23,236 nt of DNA from Patescibacteria group bacterium (GCA_018818235.1 JAHISE010000157.1:1-23236), one strand, 5' to 3'; shown: positions 16,597 to 23,236, counted from the stretch's first letter. Program-made: numbers and translations. The notes: generated by a model from the letters alone, not told the origin.

Positions 16597-18282
16597 CTAA
16601 TATACTTCCTTAAGATAGCAATCTTCGCAATATACTTTCTCGGGTCTCTGGGGATCATAACTCGTCTTAATATCCTTTTCACACTTATCACATTTCCTGC
16701 TCCATAGTATGCGGGGATTATGATATAAATGCCTGCGGCTTCGCCTGACATCCGGATGAAGATTGGGTACTGGAAGTTTCATTTCTCGATAATAAGCCAG
16801 CTCTTGTTTGGTTATAACATATGGCCTTTGGGTTTCTTTGCACTTAACAGCCCAATTCAGAATGTCATCAGGAATATCTGTGATGCTATCCGGTAGTCGG
16901 TCTGCAGGGATTGTTTTTTCAACCTGAGGAATATCGTCACTGAGTTCGTGCCATTTCCATCCATTGGCTTTTACCTCTTCTTTGGAGAGCGGGAAAAAGT
17001 CATTTGCGAGAGTCTCGTTGTAAGCATAAAGGGAATTCTCAACAGGGAAGAACTCACCCCATTCTTTAGTCTTGCACATATGCTCTATAACTTTTGGAGC
17101 TAATTGTTCGTATTCCTCTTTGGAATATTGTTTGTTTAGTATGCAGTATTCTTTCCTGTGCAAACCCGAGCAGGCAATGCAGTTTTTGCACGCAATACAA
17201 CTTAAGCAATAATAGACATCATGTGTTCCTCCCCAAGCGCAAATTGTAAAACAGACTTTGGAAGCCCCCTCGCCTGCGGCCATGTCTTCGTAAAGAAGTT
17301 CACCGGGGTGTCCCCAGAAATTTATATCACGACAATCTTTAGCTCTTCTAATATTAGATGAGTACCTGCAATCTTCAATCTCCAGGCAATCAAAACAATC
17401 CTGAGCATTTTTGCATTCGTGTAGATAGTCTCCGGTACTCCCTTGGTTATGTGTACCTGTCATAAACCTGTGTGGGATTTTAATGCGAAGTTCCTCCAAC
17501 TGATTTTTGAGTTTACTAATTAGGGAATGGTTGAGTGGAAAATGTTTTTTTATGCGATTCTCATAGTCCTCTTTTGATAGTTGTTCGTTGAAGTACATAT
17601 ATTGTTTTTGATGCTGGTTAACACATCCAAAGCAATCTCTGCAACCTATGCAGCCATATAAGAAGTATGAGTCGCTGCAAGAAACGCAATTCTGACTGAA
17701 GAAAAGTTCGTAACAGTCTTTGCAATCAAGGCATTCGTAAGATCTTTCCATTCCGTGACAATACGTACACTCGAGTGTGTTCTTAGAGTGATATACAGCT
17801 TCCGTGTACATACAGTCTTCAGAATGATCTGCCCCGTAGCAAAGGTGGCAGTTCTTTGCCCACCCCGTCCAGTTAACATATGGACTATTTATATTATCAG
17901 CATTAAAGAGCCCCATTTGTGGAACTTTAGGGAACAAATCTCCTGTTTGTTCAAAAATTGGATCTGAGAATGAGATGTCTTTGCCGTGTTCAAAAGGATC
18001 CCATTTGCCTTCCCACCAAAGAGTTTCTTTTATGACGGGGAGATCTTTGTCTGGTGAGTATGTTGATACTATCTCTTTACCGCTGATTGCACATTTCCTT
18101 TTGTAAAGATTATATCGGTTCCCAAATGCAAGTCTGCGCTGCATTCGGCAGTCCGGACACAGTGTTGGTGGTGCAAACTCGTATGTTTTTTCGTTTATGA
18201 CAGGGGAGACTCTTTTAAGGAATGCAAGGTCATCATCTGTTATTTCGAAGGAAGCCGAACATTTGTTACAAGTTTGTTGCAT
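16597..18282 (-). CDS. P8: Cys-rich multi-zinc-ribbon array protein
   Basis: A 561 aa paralogue of unknown function, starting MQQTCNKC. Ribbon 1: C5, C8, C42, C45. Ribbon 2 is strongly eroded (RKCAISGKEI, then VIKETLWWEGKWD in place of VYxxxxWWSDKWD). Block A has CSDSYFLYGCIGCRDCFGC and ends YMYFNEQLSKEDYEN; block B carries YYCLSCIACKNCIACSG and ends YCILNKQYSKEEYEQL. The C-terminal ribbon CDKCEKDI...YCEDC resembles those of P9 and P10 (CDKC, DIxTSYDP), so P8-P10 look like a sub-group. It starts 13 bp after the HigA-like stop and has no inverted-repeat leader; it is probably the third gene of a HigB-HigA-P8-P7 operon. Confidence 0.91.
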   Translation of the reverse strand: MQQTCNKCSASFEITDDDLAFLKRVSPVINEKTYEFAPPTLCPDCRMQRRLAFGNRYNLYKRKCAISGKEIVSTYSPDKDLPVIKETLWWEGKWDPFEHGKDISFSDPIFEQTGDLFPKVPQMGLFNADNINSPYVNWTGWAKNCHLCYGADHSEDCMYTEAVYHSKNTLECTYCHGMERSYECLDCKDCYELFFSQNCVSCSDSYFLYGCIGCRDCFGCVNQHQKQYMYFNEQLSKEDYENRIKKHFPLNHSLISKLKNQLEELRIKIPHRFMTGTHNQGSTGDYLHECKNAQDCFDCLEIEDCRYSSNIRRAKDCRDINFWGHPGELLYEDMAAGEGASKVCFTICAWGGTHDVYYCLSCIACKNCIACSGLHRKEYCILNKQYSKEEYEQLAPKVIEHMCKTKEWGEFFPVENSLYAYNETLANDFFPLSKEEVKANGWKWHELSDDIPQVEKTIPADRLPDSITDIPDDILNWAVKCKETQRPYVITKQELAYYREMKLPVPNLHPDVRRSRRHLYHNPRILWSRKCDKCEKDIKTSYDPQRPEKVYCEDCYLKEVY

Positions 18283-18295
18283 TAGTCACTATGAT

Positions 18296-18571
18296 TCATC
18301 CTGAGAATGAAACAGTCAAATTTAAATTCAGTGCTTTTGCAACTTTTTCAAGAAAGTTGATACTAGGGTTGTAGTTTCCGGATTCAAGTCGCGATATTGC
18401 GGATTGTCTGGTTCCAACTTTTTTGGCAAGTTCTGATTGAGTAAGGCCTTCTTTTATTCTGTGTTCAATAACAGTCTGTGCGATTGTGAACTCAGGAGCA
18501 AGTTTATCGTAAGCCTTACGAGTGTTTTTATTTGTTAGAAGTCGCTTTTTGAGGTTTGAATAATTTTCCAT
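18296..18571 (-). CDS. XRE-family HTH antitoxin (HigA-like)
   Basis: The 91 aa protein has a helix-turn-helix of the XRE/HipB class at about residues 33-85 (LTQSELAKKVGTRQSAISRL, then GNYNPSINFLEKVAKAL). It follows a HigB-like toxin gene by 24 bp on the same strand, the toxin-first order typical of higBA loci, where HigA binds the toxin and represses the operon. P8 begins 13 bp after its stop. The identification as antitoxin depends on that neighbour. Confidence 0.86.
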   Translation of the reverse strand: MENYSNLKKRLLTNKNTRKAYDKLAPEFTIAQTVIEHRIKEGLTQSELAKKVGTRQSAISRLESGNYNPSINFLEKVAKALNLNLTVSFSG

Positions 18572-18595
18572 AACAAATCAAGTATAACGTATATG

Positions 18596-18910
18596 TTATA
18601 TAAGGTCAATGCTATTCATATGTTTTTTAGCCAATTTGATATGTCTTTTTGGAGTCTTTTGGGATTTTTTGATTAATCCATGCAGTATGATTACCTTATT
18701 ATTATCAAAGCAATAGATCAGTCGGACTTCCTTTTTGCCATGGATGCGCAATTCAAAAAGTTGGTCACCTATATTTTTGCTATGCGGCATACTTAGTTTG
18801 TTTCCGAATTTCTCTAATAGATCCAATGTTCGTAGGGCTTTTGCCATGGTGGTTTTATCCAGATCTGCGATAAAATCAGATATATTCTTATCGAATAGCT
18901 TTATTTCCAT
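18596..18910 (-). CDS. HigB-like toxin (phage Gp49/RelE-type)
   Basis: The 104 aa protein shows the Gp49-like HigB pattern: LFELRIHGKKEVRLIYCF, then KVIILHGLIKKSQKTPKRHI with the C-terminal Lys-rich helix. Family members are RelE-fold, ribosome-dependent mRNA endonucleases. An AGGA stands about 8 bp before the ATG, one of the few recognisable Shine-Dalgarno sites here. A possible promoter (TTGATT, 16 bp, TATAAA on the minus strand, about 18942-18969) overlaps the P9 stop region. The XRE antitoxin follows downstream. Confidence 0.86.
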   Translation of the reverse strand: MEIKLFDKNISDFIADLDKTTMAKALRTLDLLEKFGNKLSMPHSKNIGDQLFELRIHGKKEVRLIYCFDNNKVIILHGLIKKSQKTPKRHIKLAKKHMNSIDLI

Positions 18911-18974
18911 AATTTTAATCCTATCATAATAGGTGGATACTAGTACACCATTTATAGCTTTAATAAATTGATAA

Positions 18975-20660
18975 TCAATATACCTCTTTCAAATAGCATT
19001 CTTCACATAAGACACTTTCCGGTCTTTCGGGGTCGTAGCTTGTCTGAATATCCTTCTCACATTTGTCACACTTTCTTTTCCATAGCTTACGCGGATTCCT
19101 TAATTTCATCCTTTGTTTATGCCTTTCATCAGGGTGTAAATGAGGAATTGGTAATTTCATTCTTCTATAGAAATCGAGTTCCTGAGGAACAATCCTAAAA
19201 GGTCTGTTGGTAATATCACATTTTATTGCCCAATTAAGAATGTCATCAGGTATGTCTTCAATAGAATCTGGAAGCTGGTTTGCAGGAATTGTTTTTTCAA
19301 CTTCGGGAATATCATTGTTTTCTTCTATCCAGTTCCATCCTTTATTCTCAATTTCATCTTTGGTTAATGGATAATATTGCTGGGCTGCAGTTTCGTTATA
19401 TGCGAATAAGGATAATCTGATAGGGAAGAACTCGCCCCAATCTTTATCTGCAATCATCTTTTCGATAATTTTTGGAACCAATTCATAGTATTCATTTTTA
19501 GAATACTGCTTGTTAAGAATGCAGTACTGTTTATTGCGAATTCCAAAACAACCAAAGCAATCTTTGCAGTACCAGCAATATTGGCTGTAAAGGAGGTTAT
19601 TGCATTCATAACACTTAGAACAAGCGTTGAGTGCATATCCCAGATTGCAACCGTGTGATTCATGCTGAAGTTCTCCGTGATATGGTTCTATAGTATCTAT
19701 ACAAAACTTTATATCTCCACAGTCGTAGCAATATGACAAATCTTCGCATTCAATTATATTATATGACTTCTTTATATTTTTACTGCCATAAATATAATCA
19801 CCTGTTGCATTGTCGTAGTTTTCGATAGATGCGTACTTGAAGACAGCTTCTTTTTTGACCTTGTCCTGAAAATCATTAAGAAAATCCACTGTCGAAGACC
19901 AGTCATGTGGCTTTATTTTTTCAATTTCTTCTTTGTATTTCTCAGGTGAGTATTGCTTATTGAAAATACAATACTTTTTATGCCTTAGGTTCCAGCATCC
20001 AAAGCAATTCTGGCATGAATGGCAATCCTCGCAAAAATGGCAATCAGTACAATCAATGCACCAGTGCAAATAAGATGAGGAGTGGGATTTTTTTGTATCT
20101 ATACAGTAATAACACAGCTCACAATTCTGAATTGCCATGCAATCCATGCAATCCTTATCTTCGGGGCTGAAGTTGCTTAGATAGTAACAGTCTTCGCAGT
20201 AACCCGTGTTAATGCACATATAGCAGTTTTTGTTATATGCTGAATGGTTTGTGAATTTCGCATTTTCACTGCTCATATTTAATATACATGGTCTAGGCGC
20301 AACCTTGCTTAGTTCGTAATGTTGTTCAAAGAATGATTTGGAAAAATCATATTCACGTCCGGTTGCTAATTGATCCCAGTCATCTGACCACCACACAGTC
20401 TGGTCATAAACAGTGCACGGTTTGTCGGGGGAATAAACCGATACACATATGCTTCCTGTCTTGTCGCATGTTCTCTGATAAAAGTTTCTTTCATTACGGT
20501 AAGCCAGCCTGCGTTGCTGTCTGCAATCGGGGCAAATGGATGGTGGAGGGATTTGATATTTCTCACCATTGATTACAGGTGAGACTTTGTCGTAAAGGGC
20601 GAGGTCGTCTTTAGTAACCTCGAATGAAGCCGAACATTGGGGGCAAGTTGTCTGAACCAT
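18975..20660 (-). CDS. P9: Cys-rich multi-zinc-ribbon array protein
   Basis: A 561 aa paralogue of unknown function. Ribbon 1: C6, C9, C43, C46; ribbon 2 altered (RTCDKTGSICVSVYSPDKPC, with Cys at new positions). Block A is the densest of the array: NCELCYYCIDTKK, WCIDCTDCHFCEDC and HSCQNCFGCWNL, ending YCIFNKQYSPEKYKE. Block B contains SKCYECNNLLYSQYCWYC and ends YCILNKQYSKNEYYEL. The C-terminal region is near consensus, and ribbon 3 reads CDKCEKDI...VLCEEC. It carries the inverted-repeat leader; beyond that lies not an intact gene but a family remnant (20764-20799). Confidence 0.92.
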   Translation of the reverse strand: MVQTTCPQCSASFEVTKDDLALYDKVSPVINGEKYQIPPPSICPDCRQQRRLAYRNERNFYQRTCDKTGSICVSVYSPDKPCTVYDQTVWWSDDWDQLATGREYDFSKSFFEQHYELSKVAPRPCILNMSSENAKFTNHSAYNKNCYMCINTGYCEDCYYLSNFSPEDKDCMDCMAIQNCELCYYCIDTKKSHSSSYLHWCIDCTDCHFCEDCHSCQNCFGCWNLRHKKYCIFNKQYSPEKYKEEIEKIKPHDWSSTVDFLNDFQDKVKKEAVFKYASIENYDNATGDYIYGSKNIKKSYNIIECEDLSYCYDCGDIKFCIDTIEPYHGELQHESHGCNLGYALNACSKCYECNNLLYSQYCWYCKDCFGCFGIRNKQYCILNKQYSKNEYYELVPKIIEKMIADKDWGEFFPIRLSLFAYNETAAQQYYPLTKDEIENKGWNWIEENNDIPEVEKTIPANQLPDSIEDIPDDILNWAIKCDITNRPFRIVPQELDFYRRMKLPIPHLHPDERHKQRMKLRNPRKLWKRKCDKCEKDIQTSYDPERPESVLCEECYLKEVY

Positions 20661-20756
20661 GATTCACTTGATTAAGGGATTAACATGATTTTAGCAAACA
20701 AATCATGTCTATGAATCAAGAAAATCCTTTAATCCTAAAAATCAGGGTTCAGACAA
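20648..20756. repeat. Leader inverted repeat upstream of P9 (copy 5)
   Basis: The left arm TTGTCTGAACCATGATT (20648-20664) includes the P9 start codon; the right arm is AATCAGGGTTCAGACAA (20740-20756, one mismatch). The next gene end, a family remnant, is 7 bp away. Confidence 0.85.
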
Positions 20757-20763
20757 GGGGGCA

Positions 20764-20799
20764 TCAATAAACCTCCTTCAAATAACATTCCTCACACTT
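20764..20799 (-). pseudogene. C-terminal scrap of a Cys-rich array protein
   Basis: The minus strand encodes KCEECYLKEVY followed by TGA, the last eleven residues of the family, and is then replaced by a palindromic repeat at the Lys codon. It shows that another array copy once lay between P9 and P10 and was deleted, with the repeat at the break. Confidence 0.75.
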
Positions 20800-20877
20800 C
20801 GACCCATTCGATTAACTCAGGGTCTATCAGAGATGATTCTGAAAGCTAGATATGGGTCATACTGAGCAAAGTCGAAG
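20797..20877. repeat. Imperfect inverted repeat between P9 and P10
   Basis: Outer arms CTTCGAC (20797-20803) and GTCGAAG (20871-20877) are joined by further imperfect pairing (ACTCAGGGT against ACTGAG, GACCCAT against ATGGGTC). It resembles short intergenic palindromic repeats of the CTTCGAC...CTCAG type found in many genomes. It fills most of the 20800-20903 gap, in which I see no gene. Confidence 0.6.
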
Positions 20878-20903
20878 TACGACAAGCTAAGGGTGAAAAT
20901 TGC

Positions 20904-22592
20904 TTAGTAGACTTCTTTAAGGTAGCAATTTTCACAATACACCCTCTCCGGTCTCTCCGGATCATAGCTCGTCTGGATATCTTTCCCGCATTTATCACAC
21001 TTCCTTTCCCAAAGATCACGCGAGTTTCTGAGCATGTTGCGATCTTTATGTCTCTGCAGAGGTCTTCTTCTTGGTACGGGTATACCAAGTTGTCTGTAGA
21101 GTGCGAGTTCCTGTTTGACTATTCGAAATGGTTTTCCTGATTCTTCACATACGACTGCCCAATTAAGGATGTCGTCAGGTATTTCTTCGATTGTGTCGGG
21201 AAGTTGAGCAGCCGGAATCGTTTTTTCAACTTTTCCGATATCTTCATCCAGTTCCTTCCATTTCCATCCGCGCGCTTCGACCGCGCCTTTATTGAGTGTT
21301 ATGTATTCCTGTGCAACTGTTTCGTTATAGGCACTTGGGCTCATTTCAACAGGGAAGAAATATCCCCACTCTTTATCAGCTTTCATTTTCTCAATGATCT
21401 TTGGTACTAATTCTTCGTATTCTTCCTTTGAGTATTGTTTATTAAGAATGCAATTCTCTTTATGGTTAAGCGCAATACACCCAAACAAATCATGAGAGTT
21501 GTTGCACATCTCGCAGTAATACACATCATTACAGTAATGTGATGCAAGGCTGAAAGCACAATTCCTCATTTGCAAAGTGCTAATCAGATCGTACGAAACT
21601 TCGGGCTTATAAAGGGAATAGTTAAGATCCTGGCAATCCTTGGCATCCAATACATCATAAAGATACTTACAATCCTCACAATTGGAAGCGTTATAGCATT
21701 CGGTGCAGTTCTTACAATCCTTAAGATTATTTCCTGTTGAGTTTTCACAATTCAGATTGGACATATCGCGATAGATTCCTTTTTCGATTCTCATCTTGTT
21801 CCAGATATCAAAAACATTTAGAACGGATTCGTATGAATTGAGTTTAAGTTCAGCAAGTTTTTTCTCATATTCTTCTTTTGTATGCTGTTCATTCAAAATC
21901 ACATATTGTTTGTCACGCAGATTGATTGAGAGTAGGCAGTCCTTGCATCCCTTGCAGTCATAACAAAAAGCACAATCACTGCATCCGTCCATGTACATCG
22001 CGTGCCTGACGTTGTAGCAGTTATAGACTTGTATGCATTCATAGCAAAGGGTTGAGTGATATGCAAAAGTGTTATCCACACAGTTCTTGGAGTACTTTGT
22101 GAACAAGTTGTAGTAGCAATCTTCATTAGCCTCTCCCGCAATATCCAGATAACAGTTTTTATCATCACCGCAGTAATTGCAGTATTCAGAGTTCTGACAA
22201 TTAACAATATCCATACCGAGTCGTGGAACCTTGAGCATTAGTTCTTTGAATTGCTCAAGAAATGATTTGTTTAAATCAACTTCCATTCCATAGTCCATCG
22301 GATCCCACTTATCGCCGTACCATTCGCTTGCATGATAAATAGTGTAAGGCGAATCAGCAGGATAAATAGAAATCATTTGCTCACCACACATACTGCATGG
22401 TCGGTGATAGAAACTTCTGTCATTCCTCCATGCCATTCTCCGCTGTACTCTACATTGCGGGCAGAGGGATGGAGGTGGGATATCGAATTTCTTACCTCCA
22501 AATTCAGGTGAGACTTTCTTATAGAATGCAAGATCTTTATCTGTTATCTCGAAAGCCGTTGAGCAGTGGGGGCAGGTAATTGTCTGAACCAT
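20904..22592 (-). CDS. P10: Cys-rich multi-zinc-ribbon array protein
   Basis: A 562 aa paralogue of unknown function. Ribbon 1: C7, C10, C44, C47 (one extra residue, MVQTITC). Ribbon 2 keeps the first pair (C66, C69) but has lost the second (YTIYHASEWYGDKWD), an intermediate state. Block A contains GCSDCAFCYDCKGCKDC and ends YVILNEQHTKEEYEK; block B ends NCILNKQYSKEEYEEL. The conserved region differs slightly (YITLNKGAVEARGWKW, IPVPRRRPLQRHKDR). Ribbon 3 CDKCGKDI...YCENC is complete. It carries a perfect inverted-repeat leader and is the first gene of the array in the direction of transcription. Confidence 0.92.
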   Translation of the reverse strand: MVQTITCPHCSTAFEITDKDLAFYKKVSPEFGGKKFDIPPPSLCPQCRVQRRMAWRNDRSFYHRPCSMCGEQMISIYPADSPYTIYHASEWYGDKWDPMDYGMEVDLNKSFLEQFKELMLKVPRLGMDIVNCQNSEYCNYCGDDKNCYLDIAGEANEDCYYNLFTKYSKNCVDNTFAYHSTLCYECIQVYNCYNVRHAMYMDGCSDCAFCYDCKGCKDCLLSINLRDKQYVILNEQHTKEEYEKKLAELKLNSYESVLNVFDIWNKMRIEKGIYRDMSNLNCENSTGNNLKDCKNCTECYNASNCEDCKYLYDVLDAKDCQDLNYSLYKPEVSYDLISTLQMRNCAFSLASHYCNDVYYCEMCNNSHDLFGCIALNHKENCILNKQYSKEEYEELVPKIIEKMKADKEWGYFFPVEMSPSAYNETVAQEYITLNKGAVEARGWKWKELDEDIGKVEKTIPAAQLPDTIEEIPDDILNWAVVCEESGKPFRIVKQELALYRQLGIPVPRRRPLQRHKDRNMLRNSRDLWERKCDKCGKDIQTSYDPERPERVYCENCYLKEVY

Positions 22593-22687
22593 GATTAACT
22601 TGATTAAGGGATTAACATGATTTTAGCAAACAAATCATGTTTATAATCAAGAAAATCCTTTAATCATGCAAATCATGGTTCAGACAA
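22580..22687. repeat. Leader inverted repeat upstream of P10 (copy 6, perfect arms)
   Basis: Perfect 17-bp arms (22580-22596 and 22671-22687) with the P10 start codon inside the left arm. Inside lie a second pairing (TGATTAAGGGATT against AATCCTTTAATCA) and a third (ACATGATTT against AAATCATGT). It begins 7 bp after the stop of the small ORF at 22695. Confidence 0.88.
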
Positions 22688-22694
22688 GGGAGCA

Positions 22695-22862
22695 TTATAA
22701 TAAATCTTCTTCAAGAAACGCCCTCATCGCATCCAAAGAATGCTGAATAGTATCTATCCTGATCGGATTGTTCGTGATCCTGTATCTTAATGCTCCCACC
22801 ACTCTTTTGGGATGATTTATTCGTGAGATTAATCTTGTTGTGGGTGACTGCTCACTGAGCAT
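22695..22862 (-). pseudogene. Small ORF, probably a 5'-truncated gene remnant
   Basis: The minus strand is open for 55 codons from ATG 22862 to TAA 22695. The first six or seven codons (MLSEQSP) are the end of the MITE-like repeat at 22844-23021. The rest (HPKRVVGALRYRITNNPIRI, then an amphipathic C-terminal helix ending FLEEDLL) reads like real protein but I do not recognise it. It is probably the 3' end of an older gene cut by the repeat. It could also be a functional small protein. Confidence 0.4.
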
Positions 22863-23021
22863 GCAATTCGTACGGGCTAAAGCCCTTATTGGATATATTG
22901 GTAACCGCGCGCTTCAACCTTCGCCTTTGGGCTACGGTCGACAGGTAAGCGCGCGGTTACCAATATACCCACGTTTGCGGGCTTTAGCCCGCAAATTGGT
23001 GCAAAGTCAGTGAGCAGTTAC
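22844..23021. mobile_element. MITE-like inverted-repeat element
   Basis: Terminal arms GTGACTGCTCACTGA (22844-22858) and TCAGTGAGCAGTTAC (23007-23021) match with one mismatch. Inside are GGGCTaaAGCCC-type palindromes at 22874-22885 and about 22978-22992, and a perfect 21-bp inverted repeat (TATATTGGTAACCGCGCGCTT, 22894-22914; complement 22947-22967) with a 32-bp loop. No ORF is present. GC content is well above the surroundings. No target-site duplication is evident. Confidence 0.65.
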
Positions 23022-23077
23022 TGTTGTGGATATGGAGATAATGTCAATTTTAAGGTAAAATATAAGTATGCTTCGGC

Positions 23078-23139
23078 CCCGCACCATTCATTATGTTCAG
23101 GTGCGGGACGAGTAGCTCGTTCATTATTCCCTTTGGGAA
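23078..23139. other. Three consecutive short hairpins upstream of the tRNA
   Basis: CCCGCACC/GGTGCGGG (23078-23107), ACGAG/CTCGT (23108-23120) and TTCCC/GGGAA (23127-23139) follow each other with almost no spacing. None has a T-run. Their role is unknown. The stretch 23022-23159 has no convincing gene. Confidence 0.4.
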
Positions 23140-23150
23140 CCTTATACAAT
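23120..23150 (+). promoter_or_regulatory. Possible promoter of the tRNA-Arg gene
   Basis: TTCATT (23120-23125) and TATACA (23143-23148; or TACAAT at 23145-23150) are 17 bp apart and end about 10 bp before the mature tRNA 5' end. The -35 match is weak, so this is tentative. Confidence 0.25.
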
Positions 23151-23159
23151 GTTATCCAT

Positions 23160-23236
23160 GCCCCGGTAGCTCAGTTGGATAGAGCGGCAGCCTTCTAAGC
23201 TGTAGGTCACAGGTTCGATCCCTGTCCGGGGTACCA
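23160..23236 (+). tRNA. tRNA-Arg (anticodon TCT)
   Basis: The 77-nt sequence folds as a cloverleaf: acceptor GCCCCGG/CCGGGGT (a G-T first pair), D arm GCTC/GAGC, anticodon arm GCAGC/GCTGT with loop CTTCTAA giving anticodon TCT (codon AGA), and T arm ACAGG/CCTGT with loop TTCGATC. CCA is encoded, and the window ends at its last base. Confidence 0.95.

Noticed and set aside
2492..22592. 4Fe-4S ferredoxin domains from the C-x2-C-x2-C-x2-C runs
   Set aside because: The bacterial ferredoxin pattern is CxxCxxCxxxCP; here the last spacing is two, no Pro follows, and the runs lie within longer regular Cys repeats.
2492..22592. Diversity-generating retroelement acting on the variable Cys blocks
   Set aside because: No reverse transcriptase gene or template repeat is in the window, and variation is spread along the blocks, not focused at adenines of a short C-terminal region.
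6630..22687. Integron-like cassette array, with the inverted repeats as attC sites
   Set aside because: One-gene units, same orientation and TA cassettes look integron-like, but the repeats include the start codon of the following gene, lack the GTTRRRY/RYYYAAC core, and are absent beside the TA pairs. No integrase is visible.
6630..22687. CRISPR array
   Set aside because: The repeats are separated by complete 1.7-kb genes (or several kb), not by uniform short spacers, and no cas gene is present.

Overview
The window looks like a piece of a small, AT-rich bacterial genome, most plausibly a Candidate Phyla Radiation (Patescibacteria) member. This rests on the type of P-loop T4SS-like ATPase at the left edge, weak or absent Shine-Dalgarno sequences, many toxin-antitoxin pairs, and large Cys-rich proteins carrying zf-trcl-like zinc ribbons. 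Assignment to a phylum is inference. Standard stop-codon use (TGA as stop) fits.

Layout: 1-1527 (minus) is the N-terminal part of a VirD4/HerA-like ATPase that runs off the left edge. From 1695 to 22592, all on the minus strand, lies a head-to-tail array of ten complete paralogous genes for ~555-577 aa Cys-rich proteins. They are numbered P1-P10 here from low to high coordinate, so transcription runs P10 to P1. Two C-terminal scraps of further copies remain, at 1695-1784 and 20764-20799. Each protein has an N-terminal zinc ribbon, a second ribbon that has lost its ligands in eight of ten copies, two long Cys-rich blocks that end in the same motif (an internal duplication), a well-conserved C-terminal region and a C-terminal zinc ribbon. 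The function is unknown.

Four two-gene modules are embedded in the array on the same strand: HEPN/MNT (1780-2492), AbrB-like antitoxin/RelE-like toxin (4183-4712), GHKL ATPase/STAS-like DUF4325 (12038-12957) and HigB/HigA-like (18296-18910). Three of them sit immediately upstream of, and probably in one operon with, a Cys-rich gene: AbrB-RelE-P1, ATPase-STAS-P5 and HigBA-P8-P7. The HEPN/MNT pair follows P1 with an overlapping stop/start.

The most striking non-coding feature is a ~100-109 bp inverted repeat that fills the gap upstream of P2, P3, P4, P6, P9 and P10. Its inner arm includes the start codon and first codons (MVQT) of the gene, so the mRNA leader could fold into a long hairpin that buries the start codon. 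The four genes without it (P1, P5, P7, P8) start with other residues; three of these directly follow a two-gene module and the fourth (P7) follows P8 with a 3-nt gap.

Right of the array, 22695-22862 holds a truncated small ORF whose 5' end lies in a 178-bp MITE-like inverted repeat (22844-23021). The window closes with a tRNA-Arg(TCT) gene on the plus strand at 23160-23236. A tRNA boundary, a conjugation-type ATPase, TA modules and palindromic repeats together suggest an accessory island, but no integrase or att repeat is visible.
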